Shown: one piece after another, positions 45,354 to 53,679 of the stretch | Numbering within the stretch: position 1 is the first letter of the stretch | How the letters are laid out: each line of letters begins with the position of its first letter | NCBI RefSeq assembly: GCF_020707265.1 | Contig: NZ_JAJFEQ010000006.1 | Span: 1-64,000 of the forward strand | DNA from: Massilia sp. IC2-477 | Lineage (GTDB): Bacteria > Pseudomonadota > Gammaproteobacteria > Burkholderiales > Burkholderiaceae_D | Direction of reading: 5' to 3' | Length of the DNA stretch: 64,000 bases | Notes under the pieces: generated by a model | Told to the model about the DNA's origin: nothing | Database searches by the model: none | What the model saw: the letters and a program-made list of their open reading frames with translations, nothing else | Made by a program: the position numbers and the translations under genes

Positions 45354-46364
45354 CTAACGATTCGCCTCGCGCCGGATCGCCCCGACGATGTCCTTGCCGA
45401 TCCGGTCTTCCATCTGCGTATACACAGGCTGCATGGCGCGCCGCCATTCGGCCTGCTGCTGCGGGCTGAGCGTGTGGATGGTGGTGGTGCCGGCGCGCCG
45501 GATCGATTCCAACGCCGCGTCGTTGGTGCGCTGGGCGATGGTCTTCTCGTAGGCGGTGGCTTCCAGCATGGCGCGTTCCAGCTGCTTGCGGACGGCGCCC
45601 GGCAGGCCGTCCCAGAACTTCTTGTTGACGATCACGGCATAGCCCAGGTAGCCGTGGTTCGACACCGTCAGGTGCTTCTGCGACTCGTGCATGCGCTGGG
45701 TGAACATGTTCGAAGGCGGGTTTTCGGTGCCCTCCACCACCCCGTCGCGCAGCGCGGGCGCGGTTTCCGAGAAGGCCAGCGCCACCGGCTGGGCGCCGAG
45801 CGCGCGCATCTGCGCGTCCAGCACCCGGGAGGCCTGGATGCGCATGCGCAGGCCGCGGAAGTCGCCAGGCGCCAGCAGCGGCTTGTTGGCCGACATCACC
45901 TTGAAGCCATTGTCCCAATAGGCCAGGCCGGTGATGCCCTTCGATTCGAGCTTGCGCAGCAGGCCGCGCCCGATGCGGCCCTCGGTCACCGCATACAGCG
46001 CCTCCTTGGACGGGAAGATGTAAGGCAGGTCGAAGGCTTCGAATTCCTTCACGCCCAGCGGCGAGAACTTGGCGAGCGAGGGCGCCAGCATCTGCACCGC
46101 GCCCAGCTGCAGGGCTTCGAGCTCTTCGCGGTCCCTGTAGAGCTGGCTGTTCGGGTAGACTTCCACCTTCACCCGTCCGCCGGTCATCTGCTCGGCCAGC
46201 AGCTTGAAGCGCTCGGCCGCGCGCCCTTTCGGGGTGTCCGGCGCGACCACGTGGCTGAACTTGATGACGATCGGCGCCTGCGCCCTGGCAGCACCGGTAG
46301 CAGTGGCGGCGCAGGCCAGCAATACGGTGGTCAGCAGCTTGAGGTAGGGGGCGCTTCGGTTCAT
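45354..46364 (-). CDS. TRAP transporter substrate-binding protein, DctP-like
   Basis: 336-residue periplasmic binding protein. A signal peptide (about 1-28, ARA-Q) precedes IVIKFSHVVAPDTPKGRAAE, VKVEVYPNSQLYRDREELEA, and the family block LRMRIQASRVLDAQMRALGA (with the carboxylate-binding Arg) and SETAPALRDGVVEGTENPPS. Binds C4-dicarboxylates or similar acids in known members. No DctQ or DctM permease genes lie beside it; instead it is divergent from a DctB/FixL-like kinase, suggesting a sensing role or a transporter elsewhere. Confidence 0.93.
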   Translation of the reverse strand: MNRSAPYLKLLTTVLLACAATATGAARAQAPIVIKFSHVVAPDTPKGRAAERFKLLAEQMTGGRVKVEVYPNSQLYRDREELEALQLGAVQMLAPSLAKFSPLGVKEFEAFDLPYIFPSKEALYAVTEGRIGRGLLRKLESKGITGLAYWDNGFKVMSANKPLLAPGDFRGLRMRIQASRVLDAQMRALGAQPVALAFSETAPALRDGVVEGTENPPSNMFTQRMHESQKHLTVSNHGYLGYAVIVNKKFWDGLPGAVRKQLERAMLEATAYEKTIAQRTNDAALESIRRAGTTTIHTLSPQQQAEWRRAMQPVYTQMEDRIGKDIVGAIRREANR

Positions 46365-46475
46365 CCTGATCGCGATGGGAATATGATGGGTGGGCCCAGT
46401 CTGCGCGGCATACCGCCGCCCTGCCATCGTGGACTTCCACAATAGCCCGACAGTGTAACGAAAACCGGAGTCTTG

Positions 46476-48491
46476 ATGAAATTTCCGTTCACCCAGCAGC
46501 CCGACCCGCTGGGCGCCACCGAGCGTGCGCGCTCCTGGCGCTGGCTGGTGCCGGTGCTGCTGGTGCTGCTGTTCCTGGCCGTCCTGATCTGGCTGCCGTG
46601 GCAGGCGCGCCAGATGGAAGCCACCGAGCGCCAGGAACAACTGATCGCCGATACGCTGTGGGTCGAGCAGACCCTGCGTTTCGAGCTGGCGCGCAGCGAA
46701 GAAGCGCTGGCCGGCCTCGGCACCGACCTGGTCACCCGCCCGCCCTCGCCCCAGGTACTGCAGGCGCGCTTCCAGCAGATGTTCAACAACGGCCACGAGC
46801 TGGTGCGCATCGTCTGGTACGGCCCGGATGGCGACGTGCTGGCCAGCCACGGCCTGGAGCCGCCCGCCGCCCTGCCCGCGCCGACCCGGCTGGCGGCCAG
46901 CGTGGCCGTGCCTTCCAGGCGCGGGCGCTATGGCGAAGCCTACGGCGCCACCCCGGCTACCTCCGGCCTGATCGACTACTACCTGCCGCTGTACGCCAAC
47001 GGCGGGTCCAGCAAGACCTTGGCTGGCAGTCTGGTCGCCACCTACAGCCTGCAGGTCCTGCTCGACGAGACCGTGCCTTGGTGGTTCGCCCAGGACAATG
47101 CATTGACCCTGCTCGACCGCGACGAGCGCCCCGTCGCCCGCCGCGCGGCCGGCGGCCCGGGACGCGGCGTGTACACCCACCGGCGCGAGCTCGACCTGCC
47201 CGGCGCCCTGGTGGTGCTCTCCACCGACAGCGTCAAGGGCGCGCCGAAGCTGCTACCCAACCTGCTGGTGGGCTCGGTGATCGTGCTGGCCCTCGGCCTG
47301 GTGCTGAGCCTGGCCTCGCTGTGGCGTCACATCTCGCGCACGCTGGCGGCCGAGCGCGCGCTACGCCAACAGATGGCCTTTCGCACCGCAATGGAAAATT
47401 CCCTGATCACGGGCCTGCGCGCGCGCGACCTGGAAGGGCGCGTCACCTACGTCAACCGCGCCTTCTGCGAGATCGTCGGCCTCCCGCTCGAAGAACTGGT
47501 GGGCAAGAAGCCGCCCATGCCCTACTGGGCGCCGGAAGTCATGCTCGAGTACGAGGAGCGCTTCCGCGGCGTGCTGGCGGGAACCATCACGCCCCAGTTC
47601 GAAACCGTGTTCCAGCGGCCCGACGGCACCCGGGTGCCGGTGCTGGTCTATGAGGCGCCGCTGGTCGATGCCGACGGGCGCCAGACCGGGTGGATGAGTT
47701 CGGTCCAGGACATCACCGACCGCAAGCGTGCCGAAGAACTCAACCGCCAGCAGCAGGAAAAGCTGGAAACCAGCGCGCGCCTGGCGACCATGGGCGAGAT
47801 GTCCTCGATGCTGGCGCACGAGCTAAACCAGCCGCTGGCGGCGATCTCGAGCTACACGGCCGGCGCCCTCAACGTGCTGGAGCGTACGAATCAGGCGGGC
47901 GAGCCGGTCAATGCGGGCATGCTGCGCCATGCGCTGGAACAGGCGCGCCAGCAGGCCCAGCGCGCCGGCCAGATCATCCGCAGCATCCACGAGTTCGTCA
48001 AGAAACGCGAGCCGCGGCGCGAGCCGGTCACGATCCGCAGCGTGGTCGACGGCGTGCGCGCCCTGGTCGAGCTGCAGGCGCGCCAGGCCGGCGTGACCCT
48101 GCGCGTGGAACTGCCCTCGCTGCTGCCGCAGGTGGAAGCGGACCGCGTGATGCTGGAACAGGTGCTGCTCAACCTGACGCGCAATGCGATCGAAGCCATG
48201 CACGATACGGCGCCGGATCAGCGTCTGCTGCGCATTGCGGCTTTTCAGGAGGACGGCAAGGTGGCGGTGTCGGTGATCGACCGCGGCCATGGCATTGCGC
48301 CGGAAGTGGCGGCCGGCCTGTTCTCGCCCTTCTACTCGACCAAGGCCGAGGGGATGGGCATGGGCCTGTCGATCTGCCGCACCGCGATCGAGTTCCACGG
48401 CGGGACGCTGACCCATGCGCCGAACCCGGAAGGCGGCACGATCTTCACCTTCGCGCTGCCGGCGCAAGCGGCGAGCCGGGCGCTGGGCTAA
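46476..48491 (+). CDS. DctB/FixL-like PAS sensor histidine kinase
   Basis: 671-residue membrane kinase: TM1 (about 23-45), a periplasmic sensor region (about 50-260), TM2 (about 262-284), a PAS domain with PAC (about 300-430) and the kinase core. H-box LATMGEMSSMLAHELNQPLA contains the phosphoacceptor His; the N-box is NLTRNAIEAMHD, and the ATP-lid boxes include DRGHGIAPE and GMGMGLSICR. The HELNQPL H-box is that of the FixL/DctB group. It is followed 56 nt later by its probable response regulator and is divergent from the DctP-like gene. ATG at 46476 is preferred to TTG at 46473. Confidence 0.92.
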   Translation: MKFPFTQQPDPLGATERARSWRWLVPVLLVLLFLAVLIWLPWQARQMEATERQEQLIADTLWVEQTLRFELARSEEALAGLGTDLVTRPPSPQVLQARFQQMFNNGHELVRIVWYGPDGDVLASHGLEPPAALPAPTRLAASVAVPSRRGRYGEAYGATPATSGLIDYYLPLYANGGSSKTLAGSLVATYSLQVLLDETVPWWFAQDNALTLLDRDERPVARRAAGGPGRGVYTHRRELDLPGALVVLSTDSVKGAPKLLPNLLVGSVIVLALGLVLSLASLWRHISRTLAAERALRQQMAFRTAMENSLITGLRARDLEGRVTYVNRAFCEIVGLPLEELVGKKPPMPYWAPEVMLEYEERFRGVLAGTITPQFETVFQRPDGTRVPVLVYEAPLVDADGRQTGWMSSVQDITDRKRAEELNRQQQEKLETSARLATMGEMSSMLAHELNQPLAAISSYTAGALNVLERTNQAGEPVNAGMLRHALEQARQQAQRAGQIIRSIHEFVKKREPRREPVTIRSVVDGVRALVELQARQAGVTLRVELPSLLPQVEADRVMLEQVLLNLTRNAIEAMHDTAPDQRLLRIAAFQEDGKVAVSVIDRGHGIAPEVAAGLFSPFYSTKAEGMGMGLSICRTAIEFHGGTLTHAPNPEGGTIFTFALPAQAASRALG

Positions 48492-48547
48492 AATCCGCCT
48501 GCGGCCCGGCCGCGCATCATATAACGAGAAACGCAGGAGACACCCAC

Positions 48548-49138
48548 ATGCTGCACATCGTCGACGATGAAGACGTCATCCGCGACGCCCTTGCCTGGCT
48601 GGCGCAGTCGCGCGGCCTGGAAGCGCGCGGCTACGCCAGCGGCGAAGCCTTCCTCGAAGCGATCGGCGCCGCCGGGGCGCTGGGCACCGGGGGCGACTGC
48701 GTGCTGCTGGACGTGCGCATGCCCGGCATGAATGGCGTCGCGGTATTTGACCAATTGGTCAAAAATGGCCTGATCGCGCGCCTGCCCGTGATCTTCCTGA
48801 CCGGCCACGGCGACGTGCCGATGGCCGTCGATTCGCTCAAGCGCGGCGCCTTCGACTTCTTCGAGAAACCCTTCAACGACAACGTGCTGATGGACCGCGT
48901 TGACGAAGCCCTGGGCGCATCGCGCAAGGCGGCGGAAGCGGCCGTGGTGCAGGCGCGCCTGGCGACCCTGTCGGCGCGCGAGCGCGAAGTGCTGGACCTG
49001 ATCCTGGCCGGCATGATGAACAAGGTCGTGGCCGACAAGCTCGGCATCAGCATGCGGACGGTGGAAGTGCACCGGGCCCATATCTTCGACAAGATGCACG
49101 TCAAGACGGCGGTGGAATTGGCAGGACTGTTGAAGTAA
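48548..49138 (+). CDS. FixJ-like response regulator (receiver plus LuxR HTH)
   Basis: 196-residue transcriptional regulator. Receiver (1-120): acidic pair in HIVDDEDVIRDAL, phosphoacceptor Asp in CVLLDVRMPGMNG, Thr in VIFLTGHGDVPMAV and Lys in FFEKPFNDN. LuxR/FixJ-type HTH (about 135-195): LSAREREVLDLILAGMMNK, KLGISMRTVEVHRAHIFDKM. A GGAG ribosome-binding site precedes the ATG. It pairs with the upstream kinase and probably controls the divergent DctP-like gene or transport genes elsewhere. The stop lies 10 nt before a REP. Confidence 0.94.
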   Translation: MLHIVDDEDVIRDALAWLAQSRGLEARGYASGEAFLEAIGAAGALGTGGDCVLLDVRMPGMNGVAVFDQLVKNGLIARLPVIFLTGHGDVPMAVDSLKRGAFDFFEKPFNDNVLMDRVDEALGASRKAAEAAVVQARLATLSAREREVLDLILAGMMNKVVADKLGISMRTVEVHRAHIFDKMHVKTAVELAGLLK

Positions 49139-49148
49139 CAACAGCGCA

Positions 49149-49181
49149 ACCGCGTGGGCAGGAAAACCTGCCCACCCTACG
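49149..49181 (-). repeat. REP palindrome after the FixJ-like gene
   Basis: Single REP in minus orientation, stem GTGGGCAGG/CCTGCCCAC (compensatory change relative to most copies) with a 4-nt loop, starting 10 nt after the response-regulator stop. Confidence 0.88.
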
Positions 49182-49342
49182 TCTTGCAACTGTTTCGTCT
49201 GCCCTCAATTGCCCTCTGTTCTCCTCTTTTTGCACACGGCAAGCGTCCCTGCGATTTGAAGGAAGCCTTGTAAAATGAACCGGAACGCACCGCGACGCCG
49301 CATCGTGCGTCGCTCGCGGAGCTATTGCATTTAGGAATTCTC

Positions 49343-49720
49343 ATGAGCGAAAAAACAGTTGCAGACAAGATGTTCCTGAGGACGGCGAAATCGATGCTGA
49401 TCCTTAATGGACAGGCCAATCCGGGTGTGACGGCGCAAATGCCGCCCAACCTGGTCAAGGAAGGCGATGGCCCCTTCGACGTGATCATGATGTTCGCGCT
49501 CAACCGCAAGGAGCTCGAGCAATACCTGCCGCTCGCCAAGGAGCGGCTGGGAGAAAAGGGTTCGCTGTGGATTGCCTACCTGAAGCAGACCGCTTCGAAA
49601 GCGACCGACATCAACCGCGATTCCATCAATGCCTATGCCAAGGAAAACGGCATCACGGCGGTGGCGATGATTTCGATCGACGGCGACTGGTCAGCCCTGC
49701 GCCTCAAGCGTATCGAGTGA
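49343..49720 (+). CDS. DUF3052-like small soluble protein
   Basis: 125-residue cytoplasmic protein, probably of the DUF3052 type. Segments include KMFLRTAKSMLILNGQANPG, PFDVIMMFALNRKELEQYLP, ERLGEKGSLWIAYLKQ and IDGDWSALRLKRIE, consistent with a compact alpha/beta fold. The ATG at 49343 is chosen over an upstream start at 49325. It is convergent with queG, 10 nt apart. Function is unknown. Confidence 0.72.
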   Translation: MSEKTVADKMFLRTAKSMLILNGQANPGVTAQMPPNLVKEGDGPFDVIMMFALNRKELEQYLPLAKERLGEKGSLWIAYLKQTASKATDINRDSINAYAKENGITAVAMISIDGDWSALRLKRIE

Positions 49721-49730
49721 AGGTTCAGCT

Positions 49731-50825
49731 TTAATGCGCATGGCGCGCCAGCGCCCAGGCCACATGCTCGCGCACCAGGCTTGACGGGTGTTCGGCGCGC
49801 GCGCGCAGGGCGGCAAGGATCGTCGCCTCTCCCTTGAACGCGTCGCTGGCGGCGGCATTGCCCAGCCCCACGGCCAGGTTGCGCAGCCAGCGCTCGTGGC
49901 CGATACGCCGGATCGGACTGCCTTCCATCCGGCGATTGAATTCTTCCTCTTCCCACCCGAACAGTTCGACCAGGCTTGCCTCGCCCAGGCCATTCCTCTC
50001 GTCGAAGTCGGGCAGGCTGGCCCGCTGCGCGAACTTGTTCCACGGGCAGGCCAGCTGGCAATCGTCGCAGCCGTAGATCCGGTTGCCGATCAGGGGACGC
50101 AGTTCTTCCGGGATGCTGCCTTTCAGTTCAATGGTCAAATAGGAAATGCAGCGCCGCGCATCCAGCCGGCCGGGGCCGAGGATGGCCTGGGTCGGGCAGA
50201 CTTCGATGCAGGCCTGGCACTGCCCGCAATGCGCGCCCGTGGGCGGATCGACGGGCAGCGGCAGGTCGACCAGGATTTCGCCGATGAAGAAGGTGGAGCC
50301 GGCCGCGCGCGACAGCAGCAGGGTGTGCTTGCCGCGCCAGCCCAGCCCGGCTTTTTCCGCCAGCGGCAGTTCCATCACCGGCGCCGAGTCGGTAAACACG
50401 CGGTAGCCGAGTTCGCCCACTGCCGCCTTGACCCGTTCGGCCAGCGCCTGCAGGCGGTTGCGCAGCACCTTGTGGTAGTCGCGTCCCCGGGCGTACACCG
50501 AGACGACGGCGGCGCCGGATTCGCGCTGGCGCGCGTGTTCCTGCTCGCGCCAGTCTGCGGCGCGGCTCATGGGCAGGTAGTCCATGCGCGCCACGATCGC
50601 GCGCACCGTGCCCGGCACCAGTTCGCCGGGCCGCGCACGCTTCATGCCGTGGCTTGCCATATAATCCATCTCGCCATGGCAACCGGCATCCAGCCAGGCC
50701 TGCAGGCCCTCTTCCGCATGCGCCAGGTCGACGTCCGCGATGCGCACGTCGGCAAAACCGAGCTCCGCGCCCCAGGTCTTGATGGTGCGGGCTAGCTCGT
50801 GCAGGTCGGGTGGGGATGTCAACAT
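49731..50825 (-). CDS. queG: Epoxyqueuosine reductase
   Basis: 364-residue cobalamin- and iron-sulphur-dependent enzyme that completes queuosine synthesis on tRNA. It has the N-terminal cobalamin-binding region (YHKVLRNRLQALAE; AEKAGLGWRGKHTLLLSR) and two 4Fe-4S clusters (CGQCQACIEVCP and CDDCQLACPW), followed by a C-terminal HEAT-like segment (AEHPSSLVREHVAWALARH) for tRNA contact. ATG at 50825 is preferred to an upstream TTG. It is divergent from tsaE across 56 bp, placing two tRNA-modification genes back to back. Confidence 0.95.
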   Translation of the reverse strand: MLTSPPDLHELARTIKTWGAELGFADVRIADVDLAHAEEGLQAWLDAGCHGEMDYMASHGMKRARPGELVPGTVRAIVARMDYLPMSRAADWREQEHARQRESGAAVVSVYARGRDYHKVLRNRLQALAERVKAAVGELGYRVFTDSAPVMELPLAEKAGLGWRGKHTLLLSRAAGSTFFIGEILVDLPLPVDPPTGAHCGQCQACIEVCPTQAILGPGRLDARRCISYLTIELKGSIPEELRPLIGNRIYGCDDCQLACPWNKFAQRASLPDFDERNGLGEASLVELFGWEEEEFNRRMEGSPIRRIGHERWLRNLAVGLGNAAASDAFKGEATILAALRARAEHPSSLVREHVAWALARHAH

Positions 50826-50881
50826 GGCAGGATTGAACAACACGGCGCGGGAACGCGCGGAACAACCTCGTATTTTATTCG

Positions 50882-51361
50882 ATGCAGCCCTTCAAAGCCT
50901 ACTTGCCCGACGAATCCGCCACCGCCGCCCTCGGCCAGGCCCTGGCCCGTGCCCTCCAGCCGGGCCTGGTGATCTACCTGCACGGCGACCTCGGGGCGGG
51001 CAAGACGGCGCTCACGCGCGCCCTGATCCAGGCGGCCGGGCACAAGGGCACGGTCAAGAGCCCGACCTATACCCTGTCGGAGCCCTACCGCGTGCAGGTC
51101 GATGGCCAGTCCGTCAACATCATCCACTATGACCTGTACCGGATGTCCAGTCCGGAGGAATTCCTGGATGCGGGCTTCCGCGAGGATTTCGACGGCAGGA
51201 ACATCTGCATCGTCGAATGGCCCGAAAAAGGCGACCCGGTGTTGCCGCCACCCGACGTCCGCGTATTGCTGGAAGTCAGCGGTCTCGGCCGTGAGGTAGA
51301 ATTGCAGGCGTTGTCCCAATTAGGCCTGCTATGCCTCGACCGTCTCGCCTACACCCCCTAG
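50882..51361 (+). CDS. tsaE: tRNA threonylcarbamoyladenosine synthesis ATPase TsaE
   Basis: 159-residue P-loop ATPase of the t6A pathway. Walker A is HGDLGAGKTALTRALI (about 37-45), followed by KSPTYTLSEPYR and IHYDLYRMSSPEEFLDAGFR, and the Walker B-like ICIVEWPEKGD. It works with TsaB and TsaD (the latter at 35.2 kb). Its 3' end overlaps the amiC-like gene by 31 nt, a conserved neighbourhood in betaproteobacteria. Confidence 0.95.
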   Translation: MQPFKAYLPDESATAALGQALARALQPGLVIYLHGDLGAGKTALTRALIQAAGHKGTVKSPTYTLSEPYRVQVDGQSVNIIHYDLYRMSSPEEFLDAGFREDFDGRNICIVEWPEKGDPVLPPPDVRVLLEVSGLGREVELQALSQLGLLCLDRLAYTP

Positions 51362-52746
51362 ATCCCCTGATTCCCGGCTCGCCGCGGCGCCGCACCCTGC
51401 TCAAGGCCGGCGGCACGCTGCTGCTGTCCGTCATCGCCCCGCTGCCGGCCAGCGCGGCGCAGATCCTGGCCGTCCGTGTCTGGCCCGCGCCCGACTATAC
51501 CCGCGTCACGCTGGAGAACGACAGCGACCTCAAGGCCCAGCACTTCCTCGTGCCCGACCCGCCGCGCCTGGTGGTGGACATCGACGGCCTGGGCCTGAAC
51601 AACACCCTCAAGAGCCTGGTCGCCAAGGTCGAGCCGAACGACCCCTACATCAAGCAGGTGCGGGTCGGCCAGAACCGTCCGAACGTGGTGCGCCTGGTGT
51701 TCGACCTGAAGGAAGACGTCAAGCCGCAGGTGTTCACCCTGGCCCCGGTGGCCGGCTACCAGCACCGCCTGATCTTCGACCTGTATCCGACCAAGCCGGT
51801 CGACCCGATCGCCGCCATGATCGAAAAAGGCGACTGGAAGCTCGATGGCGCGGCCGCGGCCGACAGCGCCAACCCGGCTTCGCCGCTGCCGGCCACGCCG
51901 CCGGCCCAGACCGAGGTCGCGCCCGACGCGATCGCCAAGCTCGAATCCGAGATGTCGGCCCTGAACGGCACCCCGCCGCCGCAGCCGGTGCAGCCGACGC
52001 CGTCCAAGGGCGTGAAGCAGCCCTCCCAGAAGGTGGTGCGCATGGTGACCATCGCGCTCGACCCGGGCCATGGCGGCGAAGACCCCGGCGCGATCGGCGC
52101 CACCGGCGCGCGCGAGAAGGACATCGTGCTGGCCGTGGCCAAGCGCCTCAAGGACAAGCTCGAGCAGCTGCCGAACACCCGCGTGATGCTGACCCGCGAC
52201 GGCGACTACTTCGTGCCGCTCGGCCAGCGCGTGCAGAAGGCGCGCAAGGTGCAGGCCGACCTGTTCGTGTCGATCCATGCGGACGCCTTTGTCTCGCCGA
52301 CGGCGCGCGGCTCCTCGGTGTTCGTGCTGTCCGAAAAAGGCGCCAGCTCGAGCGCGGCGCGCTGGCTGGCGAACGACCAGAACAAGGCCGACCTGATCGG
52401 CGGCGCCAACTTCGCGGTGCAGGACAAGCAGATCGCGAGCGTGCTGTTCGACCTGTCAACCACGGCCCAGATCAACGACAGCCTGAAGCTCGGCAAGGCC
52501 GTGCTCACCGAGATCGGCGGCATCAACCGCCTGCACAAGAACGCGGTCGAACAGGCCGGCTTCGCAGTGCTGAAGGCGCCTGACATTCCTTCGATTCTGG
52601 TGGAAACTGCATTCATCTCCAACCCCGAGGAAGAAGCCAAGCTGCGCGACGACGGCTACCAGAACCAGCTGGCCGATGCCATCACCAAGGGCATCAAGCG
52701 CTACTTCGCCGACAACCCGCCGATGGCCAAGAGCCGCCTGACCTGA
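51331..52746 (+). CDS. amiC: N-acetylmuramoyl-L-alanine amidase (AmiC type)
   Basis: 471-residue periplasmic cell-wall hydrolase that splits septal peptidoglycan. A twin-arginine-like signal (RRRTLLKAGG, about 19-28) precedes an AMIN domain (about 42-155) that targets it to the division site. A Pro/Ala/Thr-rich linker leads to the zinc amidase_3 domain: DPGHGGEDPGAIG, EKDIVLAVAKRL, SIHADAF and the catalytic-Glu block ILVETAFISNPEEE. It overlaps tsaE by 31 nt in another frame. Activation by an EnvC/NlpD-type protein is expected; none is seen here. Confidence 0.93.
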   Translation: MPRPSRLHPLDPLIPGSPRRRTLLKAGGTLLLSVIAPLPASAAQILAVRVWPAPDYTRVTLENDSDLKAQHFLVPDPPRLVVDIDGLGLNNTLKSLVAKVEPNDPYIKQVRVGQNRPNVVRLVFDLKEDVKPQVFTLAPVAGYQHRLIFDLYPTKPVDPIAAMIEKGDWKLDGAAAADSANPASPLPATPPAQTEVAPDAIAKLESEMSALNGTPPPQPVQPTPSKGVKQPSQKVVRMVTIALDPGHGGEDPGAIGATGAREKDIVLAVAKRLKDKLEQLPNTRVMLTRDGDYFVPLGQRVQKARKVQADLFVSIHADAFVSPTARGSSVFVLSEKGASSSAARWLANDQNKADLIGGANFAVQDKQIASVLFDLSTTAQINDSLKLGKAVLTEIGGINRLHKNAVEQAGFAVLKAPDIPSILVETAFISNPEEEAKLRDDGYQNQLADAITKGIKRYFADNPPMAKSRLT

Positions 52747-52757
52747 CCCTCTTTACC

Positions 52758-53558
52758 ATGACCCTCGCCACCCATACCACCTTCGGGCAGCTGCCCGCGA
52801 TCCACCTGAGCGCGCCGGACGGCGCCGAAGCCACCATCACCCTGTACGGGGCGCACCTGGTGTCGTGGAAGGGGGCGGACGGGCGCGAGCGCATGTTCGT
52901 AAGCGCCAAATCGGCGCTGGATGGGAGCAAGGCCATCCGCGGCGGTGTCCCGGTGATCTTCCCCCAGTTCGCCGAACGCGGCAAAGGCATGCGCCATGGC
53001 TTCGCGCGCGTGAGCACCTGGCGCCTGGAAGACAGCGGCCTGGAAGACGGCGCGGCCTGGGCCTGCTTCGACCTGGCCGCGGGCGACCTGCCCACTACCA
53101 TCGCCGACGCTTGGCCGCACACCTTCGCCCTGTCGCTGCGGGTGGCGGTGCGCGCCAACGAACTGACGATGACGCTCACCGTGCGCAACCTGGGCGCGGC
53201 GCCCTTCCCCTTCTCGGCGGCGCTGCACACCTACCACCTGGTGCCGGACGTATGCGAAGTGCGCATCGAGGGCATTTCCTCTGACGAGATCTCGGTCATC
53301 GACAAGCTCGACGAGGTCTACCAGCATGTGACGGGACGCGCCCAGATGACGACCAGCACCGGCACTCTGGTGCTGGAGCAGAGCGGCTTCCTGGATGCGG
53401 TGGTGTGGAACCCGGGCGCGGTGGATGCGGCGGCGCTGGCGGACATGGAGAACGACGAGTACAAGCGCTTCGTGTGCATCGAGCCGGCGCTGCTTGATCC
53501 CTGCACGCTCGATGCAGGGCAGGCCTGGACCGGGACCTACAAAGTCTGCAAATCGTAG
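52758..53558 (+). CDS. yeaD: D-hexose-6-phosphate mutarotase (aldose 1-epimerase family)
   Basis: 266-residue beta-sandwich enzyme. It has the family's N-terminal ITLYGAHLVSWKGADGRERM, IRGGVPVIFPQFAERGKGMRHGFARV (catalytic-region His), FSAALHTYHLVPDV and VVWNPGAVDAAALADMENDE with the catalytic Glu. It follows amiC by 11 nt on the same strand and may be co-transcribed. Its TAG stop (53556-53558) is made by the first bases of the downstream REP, so the C-terminus KVCKS may have been set by REP insertion. Confidence 0.9.
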   Translation: MTLATHTTFGQLPAIHLSAPDGAEATITLYGAHLVSWKGADGRERMFVSAKSALDGSKAIRGGVPVIFPQFAERGKGMRHGFARVSTWRLEDSGLEDGAAWACFDLAAGDLPTTIADAWPHTFALSLRVAVRANELTMTLTVRNLGAAPFPFSAALHTYHLVPDVCEVRIEGISSDEISVIDKLDEVYQHVTGRAQMTTSTGTLVLEQSGFLDAVVWNPGAVDAAALADMENDEYKRFVCIEPALLDPCTLDAGQAWTGTYKVCKS

Positions 53559-53662
53559 GGTGGGCGGGTCTCCCGCCCACGCGTTCAAATCACGGCGATG
53601 CAGCCCGTACGACTGCTCAAATCCTAGCTATCACCGCGTGGGCGGAAATCCGCCCACCCTAC
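53555..53662. repeat. Inverted REP pair (REPIN) between yeaD and the carbonic anhydrase
   Basis: Two units: 53555-53584 (plus, stem GTGGGCGGG/CCCGCCCAC) and 53633-53662 (minus, shorter stem GTGGGCGG/CCGCCCAC), separated by 48 nt. GTAGGG ends point outward, as around the RAYT. The left copy overlaps the yeaD stop codon. With 53663-53679, this fills the gap between the two genes. Confidence 0.9.
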
Positions 53663-53679
53663 AACTGACGCAACAACCG

